This document shows, piece after piece, positions 14,493 to 23,755 of a DNA stretch of 30,071 nucleotides (its first letter is position 1; each line of letters starts with the position of its first letter). The stretch spans positions 1 through 30,071 of the forward strand of contig JAZSDN010000019.1 of assembly GCA_045531205.1 (NCBI GenBank), written 5' to 3'. A program made the position numbers and the translations under genes. The DNA comes from JAZNQL01 sp045531205. Its GTDB lineage: Bacteria; Bacillota; Clostridia; UMGS1883; UMGS1540. The notes beneath the pieces are model-generated. The model ran no database searches. It had not been told where the DNA came from and saw nothing but the letters and a program-made list of their open reading frames with translations.

Positions 14493-16256
14493 ATGTTTAA
14501 AAGTATTCAGTGGAAGATTCTTACAGTATTTATATTGCTGGTAGTTTCGGTAATGATTCTGGTAGGCGTAATATTGATGCGAAATATAAACGACTACTAC
14601 CTGAAGGAATTTACAACCCAGATGGACAGAAATGTTTTCAGTCAGGATTTTGCCGAACAGCTTTCTGCCGCCGCAAAAGGAGAAGAGCCCGTGGCAGCTA
14701 TGCACGGACTTTTGGAAGCCTATAACGGAAGAATGGGTATAGACTCATTTCGAAACTATTATATTCTTGATAAAATAGGCAATATTGCCTTTGCACCAAA
14801 CGGACAGACGGGAACTATTGCGGCATCCTCAAATCTTTTGTCTGCAATGAGCGGAAAACTCGGTAACGAAATAAACACCGCAAGCGAAATAATGGATTAT
14901 GCATACCCCGTAACAGCGGGTGGAGAGCTTTTGTATATAATTTATGTGCAGGACACAAAAGAAGAAGTTTTTGACATATTAAACAACATATTTACTATAA
15001 TTTTAATAGCACTTGCAGTAGGGCTTTTTATGTCAATAATTTTAGGACTTTTTCTGTCAAGAACAATAATTGCCCCCATAGCATCCTTGCAGAAAAAGGC
15101 AGAAAAAATAGCCGCAGGTGACTTTGGCAGTAAAATAGAAGTTAAGGCAAGCGACGAAATAGGGGATTTAACCCGTGCCTTCAACAGTATGTCTGCCGAT
15201 TTAAGCTCCAACATAGCACAGATTGCAGGCGAAAAAAATAAAATAGAAACCATTTTTCTTTATATGACCGACGGTGTTGTGGCATTTAATAAGTTTGGCG
15301 AAATGATACACGTAAACACAGCGGCTAAAGAAATGCTTTCGATAGAGGATGGCAACATTTCGTTTGAAGAGCTTTTTAAACCTTACGGCGAGGATATTTC
15401 GCTAAAAAGCATACTCTATCTTACCGATAACGACGATAAAGGCTTTACAAGAGAAATAAAAACGGGCGACAGAATTTTAAAGGCTCATTTTGCCCCCTTT
15501 ATGTCAGAGGGCAGAAGGGTTGACGGCGTTGTAATAGTTTTTCAGGATATTACCGAACAGCAAAAGCTTGACAATGACCGTCGTGAGTTTGTGGCAAACG
15601 TTTCGCACGAGCTTAGAACTCCGCTTACCACCATAAAAAGCTATACCGAAACCTTGCAGCAAAGTGCACAAAAGGACTCTATGGAAGAAACCTTTTTAGA
15701 GGTTATAAACAGCGAAGCCGACAGAATGACACGCCTTGTAAAAGACCTTTTAACCCTGTCACGGCTTGATTATGACAGAACCTCGCTTACAAAAACAAAC
15801 TTTGATTTGCAAAAGCTCTGTGCAAATATTGTAGAAAAACTGGGAATGGAAGCGAAAAAACGCGGTCACACTCTTACCTTTACAAAAAGAGGTGCACTCC
15901 CTGCATTTTTTGGCGATAAAGACAGACTTGAGCAGGTTATTATAAACATAGTTACAAATGCGTTAAAGTATACGCCCGACGGTGGTTCGGTTACAGTTTC
16001 GTGCGGATACTATTTTACAGATGCAATAATAACAGTAACCGATACAGGCATTGGAATACCAAAAGAAGACCTGCCCCATATATTCGACAGATTCTATAGA
16101 GTTGACAAGGCGAGAACGCGAAAATACGGCGGAACAGGCCTTGGTCTTGCCATTGCAAAAGAGATTATTGAAGCTCATAACGGCAAGATAGAAATACAAA
16201 GTAAACCGCGTATTGGAACCGAGGTTACAATAACAATGCCCATTTACAGCGAATGA
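14493..16256 (+). CDS. walK: Sensor histidine kinase, WalK-like
   Basis: A 587-residue membrane kinase. It has TM1 (about 8-29), an extracellular sensor of about 135 residues, TM2 (about 166-189), HAMP (190-242), PAS (about 250-355), and a HisKA domain with phosphoacceptor His372 in VSHELRTPLTT. A HATPase domain follows, with N box IVTNALKYTPDGG and G boxes DTGIGIPKEDLPHIF and GGTGLGLAIAKE. This domain order matches WalK/VicK. The accessory genes walH and walI that follow walK in Bacillus are not present: the next gene is an unrelated ferredoxin with its own promoter. The partner is the response regulator just upstream. Confidence 0.88.
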   Translation: MFKSIQWKILTVFILLVVSVMILVGVILMRNINDYYLKEFTTQMDRNVFSQDFAEQLSAAAKGEEPVAAMHGLLEAYNGRMGIDSFRNYYILDKIGNIAFAPNGQTGTIAASSNLLSAMSGKLGNEINTASEIMDYAYPVTAGGELLYIIYVQDTKEEVFDILNNIFTIILIALAVGLFMSIILGLFLSRTIIAPIASLQKKAEKIAAGDFGSKIEVKASDEIGDLTRAFNSMSADLSSNIAQIAGEKNKIETIFLYMTDGVVAFNKFGEMIHVNTAAKEMLSIEDGNISFEELFKPYGEDISLKSILYLTDNDDKGFTREIKTGDRILKAHFAPFMSEGRRVDGVVIVFQDITEQQKLDNDRREFVANVSHELRTPLTTIKSYTETLQQSAQKDSMEETFLEVINSEADRMTRLVKDLLTLSRLDYDRTSLTKTNFDLQKLCANIVEKLGMEAKKRGHTLTFTKRGALPAFFGDKDRLEQVIINIVTNALKYTPDGGSVTVSCGYYFTDAIITVTDTGIGIPKEDLPHIFDRFYRVDKARTRKYGGTGLGLAIAKEIIEAHNGKIEIQSKPRIGTEVTITMPIYSE

Positions 16257-16269
16257 TTTGTAAAAAATT

Positions 16270-16297
16270 TTGAAAAATGTGTTGAAAAAAGTATAAT
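16270..16297 (+). promoter_or_regulatory. Probable ferredoxin promoter
   Basis: TTGAAA at 16270-16275, 16-nt spacer, TATAAT at 16292-16297. A second pair (TTGAAA 16282-16287, TATTGT 16305-16310, 17-nt spacer) overlaps it. Confidence 0.6.
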
Positions 16298-16346
16298 ATC
16301 GTGGTATTGTATATAAAGAAGAAAATTCAAGGAGGTGTAATTTCTC

Positions 16347-16517
16347 ATGGCATATGTAATTTCTGACGAATGCATAGCTTGTGGTGCTTGCGAAGGCGAA
16401 TGCCCTGTTAGCTGCATCAGCGCTGGCGATTCAAAATTTGAAATCAATAAGGACGAATGCATCAGCTGCGGAAGCTGTGCAAGCGTATGTCCCGTAGATG
16501 CTCCTGTTGAAGAGTAA
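16347..16517 (+). CDS. 2[4Fe-4S] clostridial-type ferredoxin
   Basis: A 56-residue protein with two classic cluster motifs: Cys9, Cys12, Cys15, Cys19-Pro and Cys38, Cys41, Cys44, Cys48-Pro. It is the small soluble electron carrier used by anaerobes with pyruvate:ferredoxin oxidoreductase, hydrogenases and similar enzymes. An extra Cys23 lies between the motifs. The ribosome binding site AAGGAGGTG is essentially perfect, at 9 nt spacing, which suggests high expression. It forms a single-gene unit with its own promoter and terminator. Confidence 0.95.
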   Translation: MAYVISDECIACGACEGECPVSCISAGDSKFEINKDECISCGSCASVCPVDAPVEE

Positions 16518-16534
16518 TTATGCGTGACTTTATG

Positions 16535-16565
16535 AGGGCGGTTTTCCGCCCTTATATTTGTTTAT
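16535..16565 (+). terminator. Terminator of the ferredoxin gene
   Basis: AGGGCGG (16535-16541) and CCGCCCT (16546-16552) form a GC-rich 7-bp stem with a TTTT loop. A T-rich but interrupted tail follows. Confidence 0.7.
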
Positions 16566-16610
16566 TATTCCCGAAAAATTTGTACGGGATTTATTCGTAA
16601 GGAGAGTTAT

Positions 16611-17345
16611 ATGCAGCTCCGTGAATATGAGAGAATTGACGATTTACAAATAAAAAATTTGCGGCTTATTCAGGACAAAAGAGGATTTTGTTTTGGAACA
16701 GATGCCGTAATGCTTGCATCCTTTGCCGATATAAAAAAGGGAGACAAGGTTTTGGATATGTGCTCGGGTAACGGAATAATCCCGGTTCTTCTGACCGCGA
16801 AAACAGAAGCGGGAGAAATTTACGGCATTGAAATACAGCCTGAAGCCGCAAGTCTTGCAAAAAGAAATGTAGAGTTAAACTCCCTTTCAAATGTTTTTAT
16901 AATAAAGGCAGATATAAAGGATGCATTAGGGCATTTTAATTCGGGGTATTTTGACCATGTAACCTGCAACCCGCCCTATATAAAGGCAGAAGGCGGCAAG
17001 GCAAACCCTGCCGATGCAAAAGCCATTGCAAGGCACGAAGTGTTATGCACTCTTGATGACGTTGTAAAAACCGCATCACAGATGCTACGCTTTGGCGGCA
17101 AGTTTTCAATGGTGCACCGACCTGACAGACTCTCGGATATTATAACAACCTTACGAAAATATAGACTTGAACCAAAACGCCTGCGTTTTATCCATTCGGA
17201 AGAGGATGGGGAAGCGGTGCTCGTGCTTATAGAAAGCACTTTGGGCGGAGGTTCGTTTTTAAAAGTAATGCCGCCGCTTGTGATTTATGATAAAAACGGC
17301 GGATACACTCAAGAATATGAAAGGATTTACCGATATGAAAGGTAG
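16611..17345 (+). CDS. tRNA1(Val) (adenine-37-N6)-methyltransferase-like protein
   Basis: A 244-residue SAM-dependent methyltransferase of the TrmN6/YabB group. Motif I is LDMCSGNGIIPVL (48-60). The catalytic NPPY motif of adenine-N6 methyltransferases is at residues 120-123, followed by IKAEGGKANP. The opening segment IKNLRLIQDKRGFCFGTDAVML is typical of the group. The target is probably a tRNA adenine, by family only. AAGGAGAG precedes the ATG. It overlaps rsmI by 11 nt; the same neighbourhood (yabB near yabC/rsmI) occurs in Bacillus, which supports the call. It is the first gene of the long plus-strand cluster. Confidence 0.87.
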   Translation: MQLREYERIDDLQIKNLRLIQDKRGFCFGTDAVMLASFADIKKGDKVLDMCSGNGIIPVLLTAKTEAGEIYGIEIQPEAASLAKRNVELNSLSNVFIIKADIKDALGHFNSGYFDHVTCNPPYIKAEGGKANPADAKAIARHEVLCTLDDVVKTASQMLRFGGKFSMVHRPDRLSDIITTLRKYRLEPKRLRFIHSEEDGEAVLVLIESTLGGGSFLKVMPPLVIYDKNGGYTQEYERIYRYER

Positions 17346-18180
17346 TCTTTATCTGTGCCCCACTCCAATAGGAAACCTTTCGGATATTTCAGAAAGACTT
17401 AAAGAGGTTTTATCTTTTTGCGACATTGTTGCCGCAGAGGATACACGCCACAGCTTAAAGCTTTTGAATCATTTAGGGATATCAAAGCCTATGATAAGCT
17501 ATTACGAGCATAACAAGCGTGAGCGGGGCGAGGTTATTTTAAAAGAAATACTAGACGGCAAAAACGTTGCCCTTGTAAGCGATGCAGGTACTCCCGCAAT
17601 TTCAGACCCCGGGGAGGATTTGGTATTGCTTTGTTCAGAAAACGATGTAGAGGTAATCCCCATCCCAGGCCCGTGTGCGGCAATATGTGCACTTACAGTG
17701 TCGGCACTTCCAACGGGCAGATTTGTTTTTGAAGGTTTTTTGCCTATGAACAAAAAGGGCAGAATAGACAGACTTACCGAAATAAAGGACGAAAAGCGTA
17801 CCCTTATTTTTTACGAAGCACCCCACAAGCTTACAAGAACGCTTGCCGATTTGTTAAAATATTTTGGGGACAGAAAAATTGCTCTTTGCAGGGAGCTTAC
17901 CAAACTGCACGAGCAGGTTATAAGAACAACCCTGTCGGAAGCAGCAAAAATGTATGAAGAAACACCCCCTAAAGGCGAGTTTGTTTTGGTAGTTGAAGGG
18001 GCAGGGGAAAAAGAAGAAGAAAAACCTTTCGCAAGCATTGAAGAATGTTATCTTGAATATATAAATAAAGGACTTTCTGACAAAGATGCAATGAAAAAGG
18101 TAGCACTTGATATGGGAATATCAAAACGAGATGTATATGCAAAAATAAAACTTAAAGGGAGCGAAGACAATGAAATATAA
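17335..18180 (+). CDS. rsmI: 16S rRNA (cytidine-1402-2'-O)-methyltransferase
   Basis: A 281-residue SAM-dependent tetrapyrrole-methylase-fold enzyme that 2'-O-methylates C1402 in the decoding centre of the small ribosomal subunit. Family segments are LYLCPTPIGNLSDIS at the start, AAEDTRHSLKLLNHLGI, VSDAGTPAISDPG, IPGPCAAICALTVSALPT and FEGFLP. The frame is open from 17287, but the family begins at MKGSLYLCPT and the ATG at 17335 has AAGGA upstream, so I used it. It overlaps the methyltransferase gene before it (11 nt) and the phosphofructokinase gene after it (11 nt), indicating translational coupling. Confidence 0.95.
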   Translation: MKGSLYLCPTPIGNLSDISERLKEVLSFCDIVAAEDTRHSLKLLNHLGISKPMISYYEHNKRERGEVILKEILDGKNVALVSDAGTPAISDPGEDLVLLCSENDVEVIPIPGPCAAICALTVSALPTGRFVFEGFLPMNKKGRIDRLTEIKDEKRTLIFYEAPHKLTRTLADLLKYFGDRKIALCRELTKLHEQVIRTTLSEAAKMYEETPPKGEFVLVVEGAGEKEEEKPFASIEECYLEYINKGLSDKDAMKKVALDMGISKRDVYAKIKLKGSEDNEI

Positions 18181-19372
18181 TATAGCAGTAGGACAATCAG
18201 GCGGGCCCACAGCGGCAATAAATGCAACACTTTGCGGAGTAATTGAAGGAGCACTTCAAAGCGGAAATATAGACAAAATTTTAGGATGCGTTAACGGAAT
18301 AGAAGGGGTTTTAAATGAAAACTTTGCAGACCTTTCACAGCTTTTTGCAAGCGAAGAAAAACGCAAGCTTTTAAAGCAGACACCTGCAGCATTTTTAGGC
18401 TCGTGCAGAAAAAGACTTCCGCAAGACTTAAATGATGCAGAATATAAAAAGATAATTGATGTTTTACAGAAAAACAACGTAAAATATTTTGTATATATAG
18501 GCGGAAACGATTCCATGGACACCGTGGATAAGCTTTCAAGATACGCAAAAGAAAATAATATTGACATAAACTTTGTAGGTGCACCCAAAACAATTGATAA
18601 CGACCTTGCTGTTACAGATTTCTGCCCCGGCTTTGGCAGTGCGGCAAAATATATTGCAACCACAGTTCGCGAGCTTGCTATTGATGCGGCAGTATACAGC
18701 TCAAAATCGGTTTTAATAGTGGAAGCAATGGGCAGAAACGCAGGCTGGCTTACAGCGGCATCGGCACTTGCACGCACAGAAGAATTTTCGGCACCTCACT
18801 TAATCTATGTGCCCGAAAGAGCTTTTTCGATTGATAAGTTTATCGAGGATATTAAAAATGTAGATTCCCATAGCGTTGTAGTTGTAGTATCCGAAGGTGT
18901 AAAGGACGAAAACGGCACATACATCTGCGAAGGTGCATCAAGCGGAGTAACCGATGTTTTTGGTCACAAAATGTTAAGCGGCACAGGAAAAGTGCTTGAA
19001 AATATTGTAAGAGAACGCCTTGGGGTAAAGGTAAGATCAGTTGAGCTTAACACCTGCCAACGTTGTGCTTCACATATAAGATCAGAAGTTGATATACAAA
19101 CATCAGTGCAGATAGGAAAAGAAGCGGCACTTTCTGCAATAGAAGGCAAAACAGGCGTAATGATGTACTTTGAAAGAACAGGCGATTCCTTTAAAGTAAA
19201 ATCGCAGGACATTTCTCTTATTGCAAACGAAGAAAAAATGCTTTGCGACGAATTTATAAACAAAGAGGGTAACAATATTACCGATAAATTCATAGAATAT
19301 GTAAAGCCTCTTATAAAAGGAGAGGCAGAGCTTATATGCCGTGACGGTATGCCTGTGTATATTAAGCTTTAA
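18170..19372 (+). CDS. 6-phosphofructokinase, probably pyrophosphate-dependent
   Basis: A 400-residue phosphofructokinase that phosphorylates fructose 6-phosphate in glycolysis. The phosphate-donor site reads GGNDS (111-115), and the catalytic loop is PKTIDND (139-145), with Lys140. ATP-using enzymes usually have GGDGS and PGTIDND, so this looks like the PPi-using group. PPi use is common in anaerobes and makes the step reversible. Other conserved parts are GQSGGPTAAIN at the N-terminus, EAMGRNAGW and the C-terminal sugar-phosphate region. AAAGGGAG lies upstream of the ATG. Its ATG overlaps the end of rsmI, so it is part of the same operon although its function is unrelated. Confidence 0.9.
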   Translation: MKYNIAVGQSGGPTAAINATLCGVIEGALQSGNIDKILGCVNGIEGVLNENFADLSQLFASEEKRKLLKQTPAAFLGSCRKRLPQDLNDAEYKKIIDVLQKNNVKYFVYIGGNDSMDTVDKLSRYAKENNIDINFVGAPKTIDNDLAVTDFCPGFGSAAKYIATTVRELAIDAAVYSSKSVLIVEAMGRNAGWLTAASALARTEEFSAPHLIYVPERAFSIDKFIEDIKNVDSHSVVVVVSEGVKDENGTYICEGASSGVTDVFGHKMLSGTGKVLENIVRERLGVKVRSVELNTCQRCASHIRSEVDIQTSVQIGKEAALSAIEGKTGVMMYFERTGDSFKVKSQDISLIANEEKMLCDEFINKEGNNITDKFIEYVKPLIKGEAELICRDGMPVYIKL

Positions 19373-19419
19373 AAAAATTCAAAGGATAACAAAATAAAAA
19401 GCCTTTGAGGAGTAATAGT

Positions 19420-20217
19420 ATGGATAACAGATTTATAGGCGTTTTTGATTCGGGTCTCGGGGGACTTACGGCAGTAAAGGAGTTTATGAAAATACTCCCA
19501 AACGAAAAAATAATATATTTTGGAGATACTGCCCGTGTTCCTTATGGCACACGCTCGCCCGAAACCATAAAAAGATATGTAAATGATGATATAGAGTTTC
19601 TTTGCAGCCGTAATGTAAAGCTTATAGTATCGGCTTGCGGAACTGCAAGCTCTGTAGCACTTCCCTATCTTACAAAAACACCGGTACCCGTTATAGGGGT
19701 AATTGAACACGCGTCAGCGGAAGCTGTAAAAAGAACAAAAAATAACAAAATAGGCGTAATTGCAACCGAAGGGTCAATAAAATCGGGAAAGTATGAAGAA
19801 GAAATAAAAAAGCTTTCGGATAAAGCCGAGGTTTATTCTGTAGCCTGTCCTATGTTTGTTCCTTTAGTTGAAAACGGGTATGCAAAAAGCGAAGTAGCCA
19901 AAATTATAGCAAAAGAATACCTTGAACCCCTTAAAAATGCAGGAGTGGATACTCTTGTTTTGGGATGCACACATTACCCGTTGCTTCGCGGGGTAATAAG
20001 TGATATAATGAGTGAGAATACATATCTTGTAGACCCCGGTGCACAAACTGCAAAGTATGTTAAAAGTGTACTTGAAAGTCAGGATATGCTTTCGGGAGAG
20101 AAAACGGGCGGACACGAATTCTGGGTAAGCGATTCACCTGAAGGCTTCAAAAAGCTTTGCTCTACGTTTTTAGAGAGCGATATGGAAATTGAAGTCCGCA
20201 AAGTAGACATACAATAA
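19420..20217 (+). CDS. murI: Glutamate racemase
   Basis: Makes D-glutamate for peptidoglycan. The protein has 265 residues from the ATG at 19420, which has TGAGGAG upstream; an in-frame TTG at 19405 lies inside that ribosome binding site. Family motifs are GVFDSGLGGLTAVKE with Asp10 and Ser11, FGDTARVPYGTRS, and LGCTHYPLL with catalytic Cys183 and His185. The first catalytic cysteine (Cys73) lies in SACGTASS, where most family members have ACNTAS; the Asn after Cys is Gly74. A weak inverted repeat, TCAAAGG (19379-19385) with CCTTTGA (19402-19408), could cover the ribosome binding site. It lies 47 nt after the phosphofructokinase gene. Confidence 0.93.
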   Translation: MDNRFIGVFDSGLGGLTAVKEFMKILPNEKIIYFGDTARVPYGTRSPETIKRYVNDDIEFLCSRNVKLIVSACGTASSVALPYLTKTPVPVIGVIEHASAEAVKRTKNNKIGVIATEGSIKSGKYEEEIKKLSDKAEVYSVACPMFVPLVENGYAKSEVAKIIAKEYLEPLKNAGVDTLVLGCTHYPLLRGVISDIMSENTYLVDPGAQTAKYVKSVLESQDMLSGEKTGGHEFWVSDSPEGFKKLCSTFLESDMEIEVRKVDIQ

Positions 20218-20233
20218 GAGAGGATTCCTTAAA

Positions 20234-20659
20234 ATGAATAAAGGGGCAATAATATCAATATGCGGTCAGGAAAATTATCTTGACGGCACCGACGAAAAAA
20301 CCGAGCTTGTAACAGAGGGCAAGTATTATAAAAAGGGAAACAAATATTTTATTTCCTATAACGAAACTCCTATGACAGGCTTTGATACAAACACAAAAAC
20401 AACCATAAAGGTTGACGGAGACACCGTTGCTATGACAAGATTCGGGCAGGTAAACACCCACATGGTGTTTAAACCGGGCGAAAAGCATATATCCCATTAC
20501 GAAACTCCGTTTGGAAGCTTTACAATAGGTGTTATCTCCGACGAGGTTGACGTAAAGATAGGCGACAATGGCGGAGATATAAGAATAAAATATCTGCTTG
20601 AAATTGACAACAATACCCGTGCAAGACACGATTTAACACTGAATATACGAGAAGCTTAA
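20234..20659 (+). CDS. DUF1934-family (YwiB-like) beta-barrel protein
   Basis: A 141-residue protein of the DUF1934 family, predicted to form a small calycin-like beta barrel from its alternating strand pattern and the typical ETPMTGFDTNTKTTIKV and ETPFGSFTIGV segments. The function is unknown. In Bacillus the relative ywiB directly precedes argS, and the same order is seen here (16-nt gap), so the pairing is conserved. AGAGGA precedes the ATG. No signal peptide is seen. Confidence 0.85.
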   Translation: MNKGAIISICGQENYLDGTDEKTELVTEGKYYKKGNKYFISYNETPMTGFDTNTKTTIKVDGDTVAMTRFGQVNTHMVFKPGEKHISHYETPFGSFTIGVISDEVDVKIGDNGGDIRIKYLLEIDNNTRARHDLTLNIREA

Positions 20660-20675
20660 TGAAAGGGCTGAAAAT

Positions 20676-22334
20676 ATGACTGTACTTGAAAAAGCAATAG
20701 GCGAAATAAAAGAAAAAATTACTTTGGCGACAAAGGCGTTGACAGACGAGTCGCCTGAATTTTTGGTAGAAATCCCAAAAGATAAAACCCACGGGGATTT
20801 TGCAAGCAATGTTGCAATGTTACTTGCAAAATCTCTGCACAAAGCACCCCGTATGATAGCAGAAGATATTATAAAAAATATAAAAGCTGACGGAATTATA
20901 GATAAAGTAGAGGTTGCAGGTGCAGGCTTTATAAACTTTTATCTTAATCCCCTTTGGGCACACAGCGTAATGGAAGAAATAGAAGCAAAGGGCAAAGACT
21001 ACGGCAGAATAGCAAAAGGCGAAGGCAAAAAGGTAATGGTTGAGTTTGTAAGCGCAAACCCCACAGGACCTATGCACATGGGCAACGCACGAGGCGGTGC
21101 GATTGGTGACTGTCTTGCCTCGATTTTAGACTTTGCAGGCTATGATGTATCAAGAGAATTTTATGTAAACGATGCGGGTGCACAGATAGATAAGTTCGGC
21201 CGTTCTCTTTTGGCACGCTATAAACAGGTTTTAACAGGATGCGAAGACTTCCCTGAAGACGGATATCAGGGCGAAGATATTTTAGAGCACGCAAAAAATT
21301 ATATAAATCTTTACGGGGACAAGCTTTTGTCGGAAGAGGAAGAAACAGCTAAAAGAGCACTTATAGATTATGCACTCCCCTTAAACCTTGATTATATGCA
21401 TAAGGTTTTGGGCGACTACAAAATAAACTATGATGTATGGTTTTGCGAAAGCGAGCTTTATAAAAGCGGCGAAGTAGAAGATACAATAAAAATATTAAAA
21501 GAAAAAGGACTTGCATACGAAAAAGAAGATGCAACCTGGTTTAAAAGCACACTTTTCGGTGCAGAAAAAGATGACGTTTTAATCCGTACAAACGGCATTC
21601 CCACATACTTTGCTGCCGATATAGCATATCACCGCAACAAGTTCAGCCGTGGATTTGACAAGGCAATAAACGTATGGGGTGCAGACCACCACGGTCACGT
21701 TGCACGTATGAAGGGTGCAATGGAAGCCTTTGGCATTGATAAAGACAGACTTGACGTTGTAATTATGCAGCTTGTTAGACTTACTCAAAACGGCGAAACC
21801 GTTCGTATGAGTAAGCGTACAGGTAAAATGATAACTTTGGCAGACCTTTTAGAAGAAATAGGAATTGATGCAGCACGCTTCTTCTTTAACCTTCGTCAGC
21901 CGGGCAGTCATTTTGATTTTGATTTATCGCTTGCAGTAGAAAACTCAAACGAAAACCCTGTTTTCTATGTTCAGTATGCACACGCAAGAATATGCAGTAT
22001 ACTCCGCCTTCTTGAAGAAGAAGGGGTAAAAGTTCCTTCGTACAGCGAAACAGACATTTCGCTTCTTTGCGACGAACACGAAATTGAACTTATAAAGAAG
22101 CTTGCCGACCTTCCCGACGAAATTGCAGTAGCAGCAGACCTTTACGAGCCTTCACGCCTTACACGTTATGTGCAGGATGTAGCAGCACTTTTCCACAGCT
22201 TCTATAATGCCTGCCACGTAAAAAGCGACAACAAGGAACTTACAAAAGCAAGACTTAAGCTTGTTGACAGCGTAAGAATTGTAATACAAAACGTTCTTAC
22301 AATTCTTAACGTAACAGCACCCGAAAAGATGTGA
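20676..22334 (+). CDS. argS: Arginine--tRNA ligase
   Basis: A class I aminoacyl-tRNA synthetase of 552 residues, the usual length. It has an N-terminal tRNA-binding domain (about 1-110). The HIGH signature is present as HMGN (134-137) within SANPTGPMHMGNARGG, and the KMSKS-like loop as RMSKRTGK (377-384). A C-terminal all-helical anticodon-binding domain (about 430-552) contains VQYAHARICSILR. It is cytoplasmic and charges tRNA-Arg. The stop codon is 8 nt before the start of the protease gene. Confidence 0.97.
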   Translation: MTVLEKAIGEIKEKITLATKALTDESPEFLVEIPKDKTHGDFASNVAMLLAKSLHKAPRMIAEDIIKNIKADGIIDKVEVAGAGFINFYLNPLWAHSVMEEIEAKGKDYGRIAKGEGKKVMVEFVSANPTGPMHMGNARGGAIGDCLASILDFAGYDVSREFYVNDAGAQIDKFGRSLLARYKQVLTGCEDFPEDGYQGEDILEHAKNYINLYGDKLLSEEEETAKRALIDYALPLNLDYMHKVLGDYKINYDVWFCESELYKSGEVEDTIKILKEKGLAYEKEDATWFKSTLFGAEKDDVLIRTNGIPTYFAADIAYHRNKFSRGFDKAINVWGADHHGHVARMKGAMEAFGIDKDRLDVVIMQLVRLTQNGETVRMSKRTGKMITLADLLEEIGIDAARFFFNLRQPGSHFDFDLSLAVENSNENPVFYVQYAHARICSILRLLEEEGVKVPSYSETDISLLCDEHEIELIKKLADLPDEIAVAADLYEPSRLTRYVQDVAALFHSFYNACHVKSDNKELTKARLKLVDSVRIVIQNVLTILNVTAPEKM

Positions 22335-22342
22335 GGTTTAAA

Positions 22343-23755
22343 ATGAAAAGCGTAAAAAAATTACTTGCATTGCTTATAGCCTTTATATTGGTTTTTTCTG
22401 CCACAGTATCGGCAGAAACAAATGATTATGCCTATGTTCGGGAAGCTATAAGATACATATCAGAATACTATAAATTTGATGTGTCAGAAGACAAACTTGA
22501 AGATATAGCCTTAAAAACTCTGCTCGAAAATAAAGAAGCAGGACTTGAAGAGGTGCTTTCTGCCTTAATGTCAAGCCTTGACCCAAACAGCAGTTATCTT
22601 ACGGCAGACGAATATAAAAGTCTTTATTCTCAAAGCATAAGCGGAGAAATATGCGGTATAGGTGTGCATATTGTAGGGGTTAACGGCAGAGTAGTAGTGT
22701 CAGAGCCTATAAAGGGCTCGCCCGCAGAAAAGGCAGGCGTTTTGCCTAACGATATTATTGTAGCAGTAAACGGCGAAAGCGTTGAAGGCAAAAGCGTTGA
22801 CGCAGTTCAGGCTGTTGTAACAGGACAGGAAGGGACATCTGTTTCAGTAACATTTTTACGCGGGGAGCAAAGAATTACCTTTGATATTGTACGTGCAAAA
22901 ATAGAAAATGTATATGTTGAACACGAAATAATAGACGGTATAGGCTATATTTCAATATCAAGCTTTAATAACACAATTTTAACAGATGTAAACAAGGCAC
23001 TTTCTGAATTTACGGCAAAAGGGATAGACAAAGCAGTGCTTGATTTACGTAATAACACAGGCGGAAGCTTTGATGCGGCACTTGATATCTGCGACCTTTT
23101 TGCTCCAAAAGGTGTTATAGCAAGAATAGAATATAACCAGAAAAACAGCGATATAAACGGACTTTATTATTCCGAAACACAAGGGGCAGGCTATAAGCTT
23201 GCAATACTTATAAATGGTGCATCGGCATCAGCGTCCGAGCTTGTTGCAGGAACCTTGTCCGATACAAGCGTTGCCAAAACCTTTGGTACACAAAGCTACG
23301 GCAAGGGCACAGTTCAAACACTCCGTCCCCTTGTAACAGGCGGAGCAATGCGTCTTACAATAGCCGAATATAAAAGTGCGGGCGGAAGAACAATCCACGA
23401 AAAAGGAATAAAGCCCGACTTTTATATAGAAAACGAATATCAGAAAGTTGATACTTCAACTTTTGAAGAAATGGACTTAACAAAAGAATTTAAAACAGGC
23501 GACGAGGGTATGGGTGTTTTAGCACTTGAACAACGCCTTGAATGTCTTGGTTATATGGAAAGCTTTGATGAGGTGTTTGATACAGAGACAGAAGATGCCG
23601 TAAAAACCTTTCAGGCTTATGCAGGACTTTCGGCAACAGGAACTGCAGACGTATACACACTTGTAAAGCTTAACGATATTGAATATTCCGAGCTTGAAGA
23701 ATTGGTTGATAATCAGCTTTTTTCGGCTTTGGAATATCTGAAAGGATTAGAATAA
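22343..23755 (+). CDS. S41 C-terminal processing peptidase with PDZ and peptidoglycan-binding domains
   Basis: Secreted or membrane-anchored serine protease of 470 residues. A signal peptide or anchor (MKSVKKLLALLIAFILVFSA, likely cleavage after SA near residue 24) is followed by a PDZ domain (about 98-180, GIGVHIVGVNGRVVV). The S41 catalytic core follows, with Ser296 in SASASE and Lys321 in YGKG, 25 residues apart as in tail-specific proteases. The C-terminal part (about 385-450) is a peptidoglycan-binding-type domain (MGVLALEQRLECLGY, DAVKTFQAYAGL). The likely role is trimming of extracytoplasmic proteins at the wall; the substrate is unknown. A GTG at 22331 is in frame, but the ATG at 22343 has GAGG before it. 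The stop codon touches the ispG start. Confidence 0.92.
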   Translation: MKSVKKLLALLIAFILVFSATVSAETNDYAYVREAIRYISEYYKFDVSEDKLEDIALKTLLENKEAGLEEVLSALMSSLDPNSSYLTADEYKSLYSQSISGEICGIGVHIVGVNGRVVVSEPIKGSPAEKAGVLPNDIIVAVNGESVEGKSVDAVQAVVTGQEGTSVSVTFLRGEQRITFDIVRAKIENVYVEHEIIDGIGYISISSFNNTILTDVNKALSEFTAKGIDKAVLDLRNNTGGSFDAALDICDLFAPKGVIARIEYNQKNSDINGLYYSETQGAGYKLAILINGASASASELVAGTLSDTSVAKTFGTQSYGKGTVQTLRPLVTGGAMRLTIAEYKSAGGRTIHEKGIKPDFYIENEYQKVDTSTFEEMDLTKEFKTGDEGMGVLALEQRLECLGYMESFDEVFDTETEDAVKTFQAYAGLSATGTADVYTLVKLNDIEYSELEELVDNQLFSALEYLKGLE

